Of a stretch of DNA of 23,152 bases, positions 6,167 to 14,035 are shown piece by piece. A program made the position numbers and the translations under genes. Within the stretch, counting starts at the first letter, position 1. The number at the start of each line of letters is the position of its first letter. The notes under the pieces are model-generated. The model did no database searches. It was given only the letters and a program-made list of their open reading frames with translations, and was not told the DNA's origin. The stretch covers positions 1-23,152 of the forward strand of contig CAYXKC010000019.1 in the NCBI GenBank assembly GCA_964465295.1. The letters run 5' to 3'. The DNA is from Methanolacinia sp964465295 (GTDB lineage: Archaea; Halobacteriota; Methanomicrobia; Methanomicrobiales; Methanomicrobiaceae).

Positions 6167-8374
6167 ATGCATACGAGCGGCCAGATAGTTATCAGAGGGA
6201 TTGTACAGGGGGTCGGTTTCAGGCCATTTGTATACTCTGAAGCAATAAAATATAATATAAAAGGTTCGGTCAAAAATCTTGGAAGCGAAGTCAGGATCGA
6301 TGCACACGGCGACCTTTTTGAGGAGTTCCTGGAATCCGTCTCGAAAGGGACTATACTTTCACGGATAGACTCGGTAGAAGTTTTTGAAACCTCTGGTGAG
6401 GCACCGGATGGTTTCCATATCCTTGAGAGCGGAAAAGGAGAGCTTAGCGGATTCATACCGCCGGATGTTGCCATATGCAGCGAGTGCGTGGAAGATCTGT
6501 TTGAAGACGGAGGAAGATACGAGAATTACTGGGCAACCTCATGCGTCAACTGCGGTCCCAGGTACAGCATTATCAGGGAGATTCCCTATGACAGGGAAAG
6601 AACGACGATGGATGAATTTCCCTGTTGCCATGAATGCAGCGACGAGTATTCAAGCCCCAAAACCAGGCGCCATCACGCACAGACGATTGCATGCGCCAGC
6701 TGCGGCCCGAAACTTGAACTCCTGGATAAAACGGGTGCTCCGGTATACTGCAGCGATCCGGTCCGCAGGACAGCAGAACTTCTCGATGAAGGATCTGTCT
6801 TTGCCATAAGGGGTATTGGCGGGTACCACCTGGTATGCAGCGAAGGTTCTGCCCAAAGGCTGAAGAGCTGTCTCGGGAGAACCGAACAGCCGCTTGCGGT
6901 TATGGGCCTTTTGGGAACTATTGAAAAAATCTGCCAGGTCTCTTCCGAAGAAAAAGAACTCCTTTCAGGACCGGAACACCCGATACTTGTTCTTGATAAG
7001 AAAGACCCGTCTTCGCACAATGGAATATCAAACCTTAACACACTCGGGTGCATGCTCCCCTATACGGGCTTTCACCACCTGCTCTTTTCCCACCTGAAAA
7101 GCCCGCTCCTCATTATGACGAGCGCAAATTCGCCGGGCAACCCGATGATTACGGAAACCCCGGAAGCCCTCGCGAAACTTTCGGCCTGCGTCGATTATTT
7201 CCTCTCGCATAACCGCCATATACAGAACCGCTGTGACGACTCTGTCGTACGCAAAGGTTACATCATCCGGTTGTCGAGAGGTTATGCACCTAAGAGAACG
7301 CAAATCGACCTGGGAGAGAATGGAATCCTCGGCGTGGGGCCTGAGCTTAACGCGAACACAACAATATACAAAAAAGGGTTCACCTACACCTCCCCTCATG
7401 TCGGAAACGTCAGAAACCCGTCTACACTAAAATACCTTAAAGAGACGGTCGAAAAGCTTGAGAGGATCACCGGTGCCGAATATGACCTGATCGCCCATGA
7501 CTTACACCCGCAGTTCCTCTCGACAAGATACGCAAAGGAGATTGCCGAATCAAAAGGCATTGAGACCGTTCCCGTCCAGCATCACAGGGCACATATCGCA
7601 GCTGCAACGACAGAACCCTGTGTCGGGATCGCGATAGACGGTGTAGGTTACGGTGACGACGGGACAATATGGGGCGGCGAGATCTTTGCAGGCGACATTA
7701 CGGATCTAAGGCGGGCCGGACATCTTGAAACCGTCCTGATGCCTGGCGGGGATCTTGCGACACGCTTCCCTGAAAGGATGCTATACGGAATAATGCAGTC
7801 AGGAGAAACTCTCGAACTTCTAAAAGAGAGAGGATGGGGCGAAATTGAACTTGGTGTCCTTGAAAAACAGGTTGAAAGAAGGTTCAATGTAGCTCAAACC
7901 AGCAGTACAGGAAGAGTTCTCGATGCGGCATCTGCCCTTTTCGGCATCTGCACCGAGAGAACCTATGACGGCGAGCCGGCAATGAAACTCGAATCGGCGG
8001 GTGCCGGTGGAAGGTGCGAAATATGGGACCTTGAATTTTCATCCGAAGGTTCTGCAACAACCCTTTCAACAGGGAGCCTGCTGAAAACCGCATTTGGAAA
8101 AATGGAATCGATGAAGACAGCCGACCTTGCCGCATCCTTCCAGTATAATCTTGCAAGAGGGATTGCACAGATGGCCATATCTGCCGCAGACAAATCCGGG
8201 CTGAAGAAGATTGCCATAAGCGGAGGGGTCGCCTACAATCACTGCATCAGGACGACAATTTTAGAAGAGATCTCAGAACACGGCCTCACTCCCGTAATCA
8301 ACAGCGAACTTCCCCCCGGCGACGGATGCATATCCTTCGGCCAGTGCGTTTTGGCAGGTCTCAGGAGAGATTGA
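6167..8374 (+). CDS. hypF: Carbamoyltransferase HypF, hydrogenase maturation
   Basis: It uses carbamoyl phosphate and ATP to load HypE, the first step in making the CN ligands of [NiFe]-hydrogenases. Domains in order: acylphosphatase (1-95, with GIVQGVGFRPF at 11-21); zinc fingers (Cys104/107, Cys126/129, Cys154/157, Cys176/179); YrdC-like domain (about 200-385); and Kae1/TobH-like carbamoyltransferase domain (about 386-735, with VPVQHHRAHIAA at 468-479, AIDGVGYGDDGTIWGGE and SGGVAYN). The 735-residue length is normal. An in-frame stop at 6122-6124 with no intervening ATG supports the ATG at 6167. No Shine-Dalgarno sequence is visible in front of it. No other hyp or hydrogenase gene lies in the window, so it stands as a single-gene unit and must serve hydrogenases encoded elsewhere. 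Confidence 0.96.
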   Translation: MHTSGQIVIRGIVQGVGFRPFVYSEAIKYNIKGSVKNLGSEVRIDAHGDLFEEFLESVSKGTILSRIDSVEVFETSGEAPDGFHILESGKGELSGFIPPDVAICSECVEDLFEDGGRYENYWATSCVNCGPRYSIIREIPYDRERTTMDEFPCCHECSDEYSSPKTRRHHAQTIACASCGPKLELLDKTGAPVYCSDPVRRTAELLDEGSVFAIRGIGGYHLVCSEGSAQRLKSCLGRTEQPLAVMGLLGTIEKICQVSSEEKELLSGPEHPILVLDKKDPSSHNGISNLNTLGCMLPYTGFHHLLFSHLKSPLLIMTSANSPGNPMITETPEALAKLSACVDYFLSHNRHIQNRCDDSVVRKGYIIRLSRGYAPKRTQIDLGENGILGVGPELNANTTIYKKGFTYTSPHVGNVRNPSTLKYLKETVEKLERITGAEYDLIAHDLHPQFLSTRYAKEIAESKGIETVPVQHHRAHIAAATTEPCVGIAIDGVGYGDDGTIWGGEIFAGDITDLRRAGHLETVLMPGGDLATRFPERMLYGIMQSGETLELLKERGWGEIELGVLEKQVERRFNVAQTSSTGRVLDAASALFGICTERTYDGEPAMKLESAGAGGRCEIWDLEFSSEGSATTLSTGSLLKTAFGKMESMKTADLAASFQYNLARGIAQMAISAADKSGLKKIAISGGVAYNHCIRTTILEEISEHGLTPVINSELPPGDGCISFGQCVLAGLRRD

Positions 8375-8410
8375 TCCTTTCAATTTTCTTCCTGCCCATG
8401 TATAATGCAA

Positions 8411-8418
8411 CTATATTA
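8411..8418 (+). promoter_or_regulatory. Predicted TATA box of pdxST
   Basis: CTATATTA at 8411-8418, with an alternative TGTATAAT at 8399-8406, lies 30-37 bases before the pdxS ATG. No Shine-Dalgarno sequence is visible before the ATG, so the mRNA may have a very short leader or none. Confidence 0.4.
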
Positions 8419-8447
8419 TTGCTGATCTTATCCAATATTATTACAGC

Positions 8448-9344
8448 ATGAAACTTGAGGAATTACGTTTCGGAACAGAACTTATCAAAAGAGGTTTTGC
8501 TTCGATGCAGAAGGGCGGCGTAATAATGGATGTCGTCAATGCTGAACAGGCGGTAATTGCGGAAGAGGCGGGGGCTGTTGCTGTAATGGCTCTCGAGCGT
8601 GTTCCGGCGGACATCAGGAAGGCAGGCGGTGTGGCAAGGATGGCAGACACAGCAATTGTGGAAGAGATCATCAATTCGGTCACCATACCTGTAATGGGAA
8701 AGGCCAGGATCGGCCATTTCGTCGAGGCAAGGATCCTTGAAGCGATCGGCGTGGACATGATCGACGAGAGCGAAGTGTTAACTCCGGCAGACGAGGAGTT
8801 CCATATCGATAAAAAGGAATTTACCGTTCCGTTCGTTTGCGGCGCAAGAAATCTCGGTGAGGCATGCAGGAGAATTGCCGAAGGTGCCGCCATGATACGG
8901 ACGAAAGGCGAAGCAGGAACCGGAAACGTTGTTGAAGCGGTAAGGCACATGAGATCCATCATGGGCGAGATCAGGATGGTCCAGGGGATGACCTCACAGG
9001 AGACTGCGGCATATGCCAGGAGCATCGAGGCTCCGGTCGATATTGTCCTGGAATGTGCTAAACTTGGAAGACTTCCTGTCGTCAATTTCTCTGCCGGAGG
9101 AATCGCGACACCTGCGGATGCATCACTCATGATGCAGCTCGGCGCAGACGGAGTATTCGTCGGATCGGGGATCTTCAAATCTGAAAAGCCTGCTGTAATG
9201 GCCTCTGCAATAGTGCAGGCGGTCGACCATTATGACGAACCAAAGGTCCTCGCGGAAGTGAGCCGCGGTCTCGGGGATGCAATGCCCGGTCTCGACATCC
9301 ACCTGTTGAGGGAAGACGAGGTGCTTTCGACCCGTGGAAATTAA
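8448..9344 (+). CDS. pdxS: Pyridoxal 5'-phosphate synthase subunit PdxS
   Basis: It makes pyridoxal 5'-phosphate from ribose 5-phosphate, glyceraldehyde 3-phosphate and ammonia supplied by PdxT, in a cytoplasmic dodecameric (beta/alpha)8 barrel. At 298 residues it is full length. Key residues: Asp28 in VIMDVVN, the Schiff-base lysine Lys85 in VMGKARIGH, and the second catalytic lysine Lys153 in RTKGEAGTGN. The phosphate-binding glycine loops are FSAGGIATPADA and GADGVFVGSGIFKS. The start at 8448 gives the canonical N-terminus (MKLEELRFGTELIKRG). It overlaps pdxT by 11 bases, so the subunits are translationally coupled. Identification is secure. Confidence 0.98.
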   Translation: MKLEELRFGTELIKRGFASMQKGGVIMDVVNAEQAVIAEEAGAVAVMALERVPADIRKAGGVARMADTAIVEEIINSVTIPVMGKARIGHFVEARILEAIGVDMIDESEVLTPADEEFHIDKKEFTVPFVCGARNLGEACRRIAEGAAMIRTKGEAGTGNVVEAVRHMRSIMGEIRMVQGMTSQETAAYARSIEAPVDIVLECAKLGRLPVVNFSAGGIATPADASLMMQLGADGVFVGSGIFKSEKPAVMASAIVQAVDHYDEPKVLAEVSRGLGDAMPGLDIHLLREDEVLSTRGN

Positions 9345-9927
9345 AGTAGGTGTTCTCACCCTGCAGGGCGATGTCAGCGAACATATCGGTGCCTTCGAAC
9401 GAACACTGAAAAGAATGGAAAATGTCGGAGATTATGAAGTCTTCGGGCTTAAAAGACCGGAAGATATTGAATCCTGCCATGCGATTGCCATTCCCGGGGG
9501 AGAGTCGACAACAATATCCCGCCTGATTGATAAAAACAATCTCAGGGAACCGATCAGGGCCTTTAAGGGAGGTATCTTTGCCACATGCGCCGGCATGGTC
9601 CTCTCGGCAAAAAAAATCGTCGACGACGAAGATGTAAAACCTTTAGCGGTAATGGATATCGAGGTCCGGCGGAATGCATTCGGAAGACAGAAAGATTCTT
9701 TTGAATCCGAAATCCATATCGACGGACTTTCCGATCCGTTCAGGGCCATCTTCATAAGGGCCCCGGTTGCTGTCAGTGCAGGTCCCGGGGTAAGGGTAAT
9801 CGGAAGACTCGATGCAGGAATAGTCGCGGCAGTCCGGGATAAAAATATGGCTCTCGCATTTCACCCCGAGCTTGGAGACGACCTCCGCCTCCATGAACTA
9901 TTTATCAACAACCTGACTGGAAAATAA
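9334..9927 (+). CDS. pdxT: Pyridoxal 5'-phosphate synthase glutaminase subunit PdxT
   Basis: This class I glutamine amidotransferase releases ammonia from glutamine and channels it to PdxS. At 197 residues it has the normal size. It shows the start VGVLTLQGDVSEH, the GGES oxyanion loop (55-58, in IPGGESTTISRL), the nucleophile Cys85 in ATCAGM, and the His177-x-Glu179 pair in FHPELGDD. The start is GTG at 9334, inside the end of pdxS (11-base overlap). This is the only sensible start for the conserved N-terminus. The pair makes a complete vitamin B6 pathway unit. Confidence 0.97.
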   Translation: MEIKVGVLTLQGDVSEHIGAFERTLKRMENVGDYEVFGLKRPEDIESCHAIAIPGGESTTISRLIDKNNLREPIRAFKGGIFATCAGMVLSAKKIVDDEDVKPLAVMDIEVRRNAFGRQKDSFESEIHIDGLSDPFRAIFIRAPVAVSAGPGVRVIGRLDAGIVAAVRDKNMALAFHPELGDDLRLHELFINNLTGK

Positions 9928-9951
9928 TATTCATATTTCAGATAACAATCA

Positions 9952-9958
9952 TTTTTTT
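9952..9958 (+). terminator. Oligo-T terminator after pdxT
   Basis: A run of seven T residues 25 bases past the pdxT stop, in the 115-bp gap between convergent transcripts. No stable hairpin was seen. The rest of this gap (9959-10042) holds nothing else recognisable. Confidence 0.5.
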
Positions 9959-10042
9959 AAATCCTGGTAAACGCAGGAAATATCCTTTATCAGGTCTCCG
10001 CGAACCCGAAGAAAGATACAATAATACCCTTGATCTCTTATT

Positions 10043-11278
10043 CTACATCAGCTCTTCAAGCACCTCGCCTGCATTTCCCAAAACCTTCGCCTTAGACTGC
10101 AGGACATTGTAGAGTTCTGTCGCCCTGCCTTTTGTCAGGTCGAGCTTTTTCAGGTTCCGGTCAGGATTTACAAATATTATCTCTTTTTTATCGAGATATT
10201 CTGCGGCAACCTCAAAGTTTGACAGGTTCCCAAAACCGACATTTGTTGCAACGACGACGATTGTATCTGCAAGATCGCACATTTTCCTGAGTTCGACAAC
10301 CTCTTTATCCGTATATTTTGAGAACGGCGGTGCTGATATTATATCAATCCCGATAGACTTCGCGGATTCAAAGTCCTGATCCCCCTGGTTGAGAATTCCT
10401 GCAGTCACATCCAGACCTGCAGAATGAAGGGACATGATAATCTGCCGCCCCATCCCCTCGCCGCTGATGACATGGACCTTCCTTTTAATCTCCGGTCGCC
10501 TCTCCGGCGGAAGTGAAAATGCAAACTGCATCTTTTTGCCGTCCGGCCCGGGGTACTGCATTGCAAGTATGCCGAATACATCCTCAAGCGCCTCTGCCGA
10601 AAGAACATCCTTTGATCTGCCTTCCCTGAGAACATAGCCGTCCTTTGTGATGACGATATCGTCACAATACGAAGAAGCCTGGTTGATCTCGTGAATAATA
10701 CAGATTATCGACTTCTCTCTTGTCAGCTTTGAGAGGAGGTTCATAAGCTCCAGCTGGTGCTTAATATCGAGATGTGAAGTCGGTTCGTCGAGCATAAGGT
10801 AATCCGGCTCCTGCGCAAGAGCCCTTGCAATCATTACACGCTGCAGTTCCCCGCCTGAGAGCTCGTTTATCTTCCGGTCCTGGAAATGTAGGGCATCGGC
10901 ATTCTTCAGCGACTCTGTGACGACAATATGGTCTTCGTCCGAATCGGGACGGAAGTTCTTCTGGTACGGGCTTCTTCCCAGCATGACATAGTCGTAGACT
11001 GGAAAAGAGAATGGGGTATAAATCCGCTGTTCGACCACCGCACGCATCTTTGCAAGCTCTACTGAAGGTAAATCCCCGATATCCGTATTATTGTAACTCA
11101 CTCTTCCTGCAGACGGGTGAAGATAACCGGCGATTATCTTAAGCACCGTCGTCTTCCCGCAGCCGTTCGGGCCGATGATGCCTGTAATCCTGTTGTCGCG
11201 GCAGGTGAAGTTCATATCCTTCAAAACCTCGCGGGATGTGCAGTACCCGAACTTTATACTCTCGACATTTATCGCCAT
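10043..11278 (-). CDS. ABC importer ATPase (BtuD/FepC type) with extra C-terminal domain
   Basis: ATPase subunit of a type II importer. Residues 1-240 are a normal ABC domain: Walker A GPNGCGKTT (37-45), signature LSGGE (140-144), Walker B LMLDEP (161-166), D-loop SHLD and switch His196 (IIHE). Residues about 266-411 form a second domain that ordinary BtuD or FepC proteins lack. It starts KVHVISGEGMGRQI, continues with GLDVTAGILNQGDQD and VVVATNVGFGNLSNFE, and has a Rossmann-like alternation of strands and helices. Similar extensions occur on some archaeal and bacterial ABC ATPases from memory, but their role is not known to me. The ATG at 11278 forms TGATG with the permease stop, after a GGTGA ribosome-binding site. 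A TTG one codon upstream is less likely. It is the last gene of the transporter operon. Confidence 0.92.
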   Translation of the reverse strand: MAINVESIKFGYCTSREVLKDMNFTCRDNRITGIIGPNGCGKTTVLKIIAGYLHPSAGRVSYNNTDIGDLPSVELAKMRAVVEQRIYTPFSFPVYDYVMLGRSPYQKNFRPDSDEDHIVVTESLKNADALHFQDRKINELSGGELQRVMIARALAQEPDYLMLDEPTSHLDIKHQLELMNLLSKLTREKSIICIIHEINQASSYCDDIVITKDGYVLREGRSKDVLSAEALEDVFGILAMQYPGPDGKKMQFAFSLPPERRPEIKRKVHVISGEGMGRQIIMSLHSAGLDVTAGILNQGDQDFESAKSIGIDIISAPPFSKYTDKEVVELRKMCDLADTIVVVATNVGFGNLSNFEVAAEYLDKKEIIFVNPDRNLKKLDLTKGRATELYNVLQSKAKVLGNAGEVLEELM

Positions 11279-12300
11279 CAAAGTTCACCACGTTTGGATC
11301 TGAGGAGATACAGGAAGAACGGCGCTCCGCACATTGCAGTCAGTATGCCAAGCGGAAGTTCTGCTGGAGACATGATTACACGTGCAAAAGTGTCTGCAAG
11401 GACGAGGAATATCGCACCTGCAAAGATCGAGACAGGTATCAGTTTCCTGTGATCCGGACCTACAAGAAGTCTTACGATATGAGGGATTATCAGGCCCACG
11501 AATCCGATTATCCCGCTTACCGCAACTGCGGCGCTTGTAAGAAGGGCTGTAAGCACGAGGAGGATCTTCTTCAGCTTTTCAACTTCAATCCCCAGGTACT
11601 GTGCTGATTCTTCCCCGAAAACCAGCGCATTCATGCTCCGCCCCAAAATTATCATCAACACGACCCCGATTATTGCAATGGGAAGAATGATCCAGATGTA
11701 GTCCCATCCTCTTCCTGAAAGTCCTCCCATCATCCAGAACATTATCTGTTCGAAGTTCTGGCCGCCGGTAAACATTAAAAAAGAATTTATTGCGGATAGA
11801 AATGCCGAGACGGCAATTCCCGAGAGCAGCAGAGTGTTTACCGGGACCCTGTTCCCCATCTTTCCGATATTATATACTAAAACGATTGTCAGTATCCCGA
11901 ATAAGAAAGACATGGCAGGAAGTGTCAGGATGCTCAGTGCCCAGGATGCTCCATATACGAAGACGATCGTTGCACCCAGCGCCGCCCCGTTCGAGATACC
12001 GAGAATGAAAGGATCGGCCATCGGGTTCCTGAAGAGGCTCTGCAGAGCGGCACCGCTTATGGCAAGACAGGCCCCAACAAGTGCTCCGAGGATTACTCTC
12101 GGCAGCCTGATCTCCCTTATGATCGTCGCCTCGCCGTCGGTCCAGAATTGAGCCTGGTGCGTAAAGGGTTCTGTAAGTATTGCTATTACTTTTCCCGCCT
12201 CAATGTTCGACTCTCCAACGCCGACCGAGAAGAGCATCACAATAAGGGTGAGCAGGAAGAGTCCTGCCGAGATTATTACAGTATCCCTGCGTTTATACAT
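11278..12300 (-). CDS. ABC importer permease (FecCD/BtuC family)
   Basis: Membrane subunit of 340 residues with about ten predicted transmembrane helices, typical of importers of cobalamin, iron-siderophores or heme. Family marks: LPRVILGALVGACLAISGAALQ (about 69-90) then FRNPMADPFILG; the later loop VVSGIIGFVGLIIPH-type segment, here AVSGIIGFVGLIIPHIVR; then GPDHRKLIP; and the C-terminal ELPLGILTAMCGAPFF. The start ATG at 12300 lies inside the end of the binding-protein gene (25-base overlap). The stop shares bases with the ATPase start (TGATG). The tight coupling of all three genes indicates one transporter. The sequence does not decide between cobalamin and an iron chelate. Confidence 0.94.
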   Translation of the reverse strand: MYKRRDTVIISAGLFLLTLIVMLFSVGVGESNIEAGKVIAILTEPFTHQAQFWTDGEATIIREIRLPRVILGALVGACLAISGAALQSLFRNPMADPFILGISNGAALGATIVFVYGASWALSILTLPAMSFLFGILTIVLVYNIGKMGNRVPVNTLLLSGIAVSAFLSAINSFLMFTGGQNFEQIMFWMMGGLSGRGWDYIWIILPIAIIGVVLMIILGRSMNALVFGEESAQYLGIEVEKLKKILLVLTALLTSAAVAVSGIIGFVGLIIPHIVRLLVGPDHRKLIPVSIFAGAIFLVLADTFARVIMSPAELPLGILTAMCGAPFFLYLLRSKRGEL

Positions 12301-13181
12301 TGATAAAACAGCTCCAGGCCGTCGATCATCCTCGGCCCCGGTCTTGATGCAATATCATTGTCGACTGTGTAGACCCTGCCGTTTTTTATCGCCGGAAGAT
12401 CCCTGAACTCGGGGATTGACAATACCTGTTCGGTAAAGTTCACCGTCTTGCTCCCGTGCCCTGTGGGGACAATGATGACTTCAGGTGCCCTCTCTATTAC
12501 AGACTCATAGGAAACGGCGAAATATCCGTCCATGTCTGAAAAGACATTCACTCCCCCGGCTTTCTCAATCATCTCGCCCTGCAGGGTATTTTTGCCGGCT
12601 GCATAGAGCGGCTGAACCGCCACGACATACCACGTCTTAGGAGCGGGGGTCTTCTTCGGGCTGTTTATTATTTCCGACTCTCTCGTCTTCAGTTCGTCAA
12701 CAAGTTTTCCTGCGCTCTCCTCCAGCCCCAGGAGGAGTCCCAGTGATTCAATATTTGAGTAAACGTCATCAAAAGATTCCAGGGCGTAGGTGTGAACAGG
12801 ATAGCCGAGACTTACGAGATTGTCTACAACAGTCTTCTGCGCAAGAGTTGTACCTATTATCAGGTCGGGATCTTTCGATACGATTGACTCGACGCTCAAA
12901 GTCTTTGGTCCGCCGACAGAGGGAACGGTCAGTGCTTCGGCAGGATAGTCGTCATAATCCGTTCTTCCGACAAGTGTTACATCCGACCCGGGTGTATTTA
13001 TCGCGTAGAATATCTCCGTCTCGCTTGGTGCGAGGGAGATCACCCTTATTGGATTGTTAGCTGCAGAAGTTATGTTTATCTCCCCTGTATCGGCTGTCAC
13101 ACCGGTGCAGCCTGAAATAGCCAGTGTAAGCACAAGTATCAGTGCTATTAAAAGGCCGATTACCGGAACATTCGAGATCAT
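12276..13181 (-). CDS. ABC importer substrate-binding lipoprotein (BtuF/FhuD type)
   Basis: Extracytoplasmic binding protein of 301 residues. The N-terminus is a lipoprotein signal: a hydrophobic stretch (6-23) then LAISGC with Cys25 as the probable lipidated residue. The mature part is a helical-backbone binding protein: RVISLAPSETEIFYAI (46-61), VGRTDYDDYPAEA (71-83), SVESIVSKDPDLIIG (96-110) and the C-lobe ending DIASRPGPRMIDGLELF. The DYxDYP motif with a following VGG is common in cobalamin and corrinoid binders, which slightly favours a corrinoid, useful to a methanogen. Heme or siderophore remains possible. The gene is first in the operon and divergent from the pilins. No Shine-Dalgarno sequence precedes the ATG, and an A/T-rich TATA-like stretch at about 13201-13213 suggests a leaderless start. 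Confidence 0.92.
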   Translation of the reverse strand: MISNVPVIGLLIALILVLTLAISGCTGVTADTGEINITSAANNPIRVISLAPSETEIFYAINTPGSDVTLVGRTDYDDYPAEALTVPSVGGPKTLSVESIVSKDPDLIIGTTLAQKTVVDNLVSLGYPVHTYALESFDDVYSNIESLGLLLGLEESAGKLVDELKTRESEIINSPKKTPAPKTWYVVAVQPLYAAGKNTLQGEMIEKAGGVNVFSDMDGYFAVSYESVIERAPEVIIVPTGHGSKTVNFTEQVLSIPEFRDLPAIKNGRVYTVDNDIASRPGPRMIDGLELFYQCINAGIL

Positions 13182-13240
13182 TACATAGTTATACGACTCT
13201 ATTAAAATTAAATTTTTTTAACTCAATTAATTTTGAAAAA

Positions 13241-13249
13241 ATATTTATA
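13241..13249 (+). promoter_or_regulatory. Predicted TATA box of the pilin operon
   Basis: ATATTTATA at 13241-13249, preceded by TTTTGAAAAA as a BRE-like element, is among the best TATA matches in the window. It predicts a start near 13270 and a leader of about 55 nt before the pilin ATG at 13325, which has AAGGT (about 13313) as ribosome-binding site. Confidence 0.6.
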
Positions 13250-13270
13250 CTGTATTTACGTAACTTGTAC

Positions 13271-13298
13271 AATTATTTTGAGTTAATTCAAAATAATT
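13271..13298. repeat. Perfect 11-bp inverted repeat at the predicted pilin transcription start
   Basis: AATTATTTTGA (13271-13281) is an exact inverted copy of TCAAAATAATT (13288-13298), with a 6-base spacer GTTAAT. It starts about 25 bp downstream of the TATA box, so it covers the predicted start site and first 28 nt of the leader. It may be an operator for a dimeric repressor or a 5' stem-loop in the mRNA. The sequence symmetry is seen directly; the function is inference. Confidence 0.6.
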
Positions 13299-13324
13299 TG
13301 TTTAAATTTGTGAAGGTAGAAATT

Positions 13325-14032
13325 ATGAAAGGAATGATGAAAGAAAACGAAGAGGCGGTTTCACCTGTTGTAGGAGTCATGCTCATGCTGGTTGTAACGA
13401 TAATCATTGCGGCTGTTGTAAGTGGTTTTGCCGGGGGTTTGGTGAAAGATAATGAAAAAGCTCCCCAGGCATCACTCCAGTGCAATATTAAATCCAGCGA
13501 CATGGGTTTGAATTACGGTTTTGAATTGATCATCAAACACTTAAGCGGAGAACCACTGAACACAGGAAATCTGAAACTTGTTACAAGCTGGGTGGATGCA
13601 GACGGGGACTTTCATGTTCAGAGCACAGTTGCACCCATATATGTTGAAACAGAAGAGATCTATTACTCCAAACCCGGAGAACCTGTTGCTGCATCACATT
13701 ACAATCTGACTTCACTGAACACCCATTATACGACATCTAAAGGGGGCTTCAGGTATTACCATGCACCTTACAAGGTTTCACCAGGAGATTCGCCTGCTGA
13801 CAACAGCACAGAAGAGGAGACATTATGGTTCGGGAATTATGTCTTCCGGTCAGGCGATATCATGAAGGCTATCACAAACCTCAACCCTGGTACCGGAAAT
13901 TATACGAACCAGGCAATTCCTGTAATCAAAGATGTAGACCTGCTTACAGGAAATGACATTGTTAATGTAAAGCTGATAGACCAGAGATCAGGAAGTACAA
14001 TCTTCAACAAAGATGTACTTGTGGAGGTCTGA
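13325..14032 (+). CDS. Archaeal type IV pilin, larger paralogue
   Basis: A 235-residue pilin-like protein. After a short charged leader (MKGMMKENEE) comes a hydrophobic core from Ala11 to Gly38 beginning AVSPVVGVML, the hallmark of euryarchaeal type IV pilins (DUF1628/Pilin_N type). The class III signal is cut by a PibD-like peptidase, expected near residue 10. The remaining 195 residues are extracellular, with HLSGEPLNTGNLKL (72-85) and a C-terminal NVKLIDQRSGSTIF. Sequons lie at Asn127, Asn160 and Asn192. Compared with the next pilin, it has an insertion at roughly 95-170. The frame is open further upstream to 13142, but the ATG at 13325 is chosen because it has AAGGT in front, lies downstream of the promoter, and gives the correct short leader. 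It is followed by the second pilin after 3 bases. Confidence 0.9.
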   Translation: MKGMMKENEEAVSPVVGVMLMLVVTIIIAAVVSGFAGGLVKDNEKAPQASLQCNIKSSDMGLNYGFELIIKHLSGEPLNTGNLKLVTSWVDADGDFHVQSTVAPIYVETEEIYYSKPGEPVAASHYNLTSLNTHYTTSKGGFRYYHAPYKVSPGDSPADNSTEEETLWFGNYVFRSGDIMKAITNLNPGTGNYTNQAIPVIKDVDLLTGNDIVNVKLIDQRSGSTIFNKDVLVEV

Positions 14033-14035
14033 AAA

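Noticed and set aside
8441..9178. 245-codon minus-strand open frame
   Set aside because: It lies fully antisense to pdxS, whose catalytic residues are intact. The translation is low-complexity Ser/Ala/Ile with no domain, which is typical of the shadow frame of a G/C-biased gene.
13142..13324. In-frame upstream extension of the first pilin
   Set aside because: It would add 61 residues before the leader peptide and read through the TATA box and the inverted repeat. The pilin leader must be short, and a ribosome-binding site precedes the ATG at 13325.
13182..13324. Cobalamin or other riboswitch upstream of the importer
   Set aside because: The gap is A/T-rich, the importer start appears leaderless, and no conserved riboswitch core could be seen.
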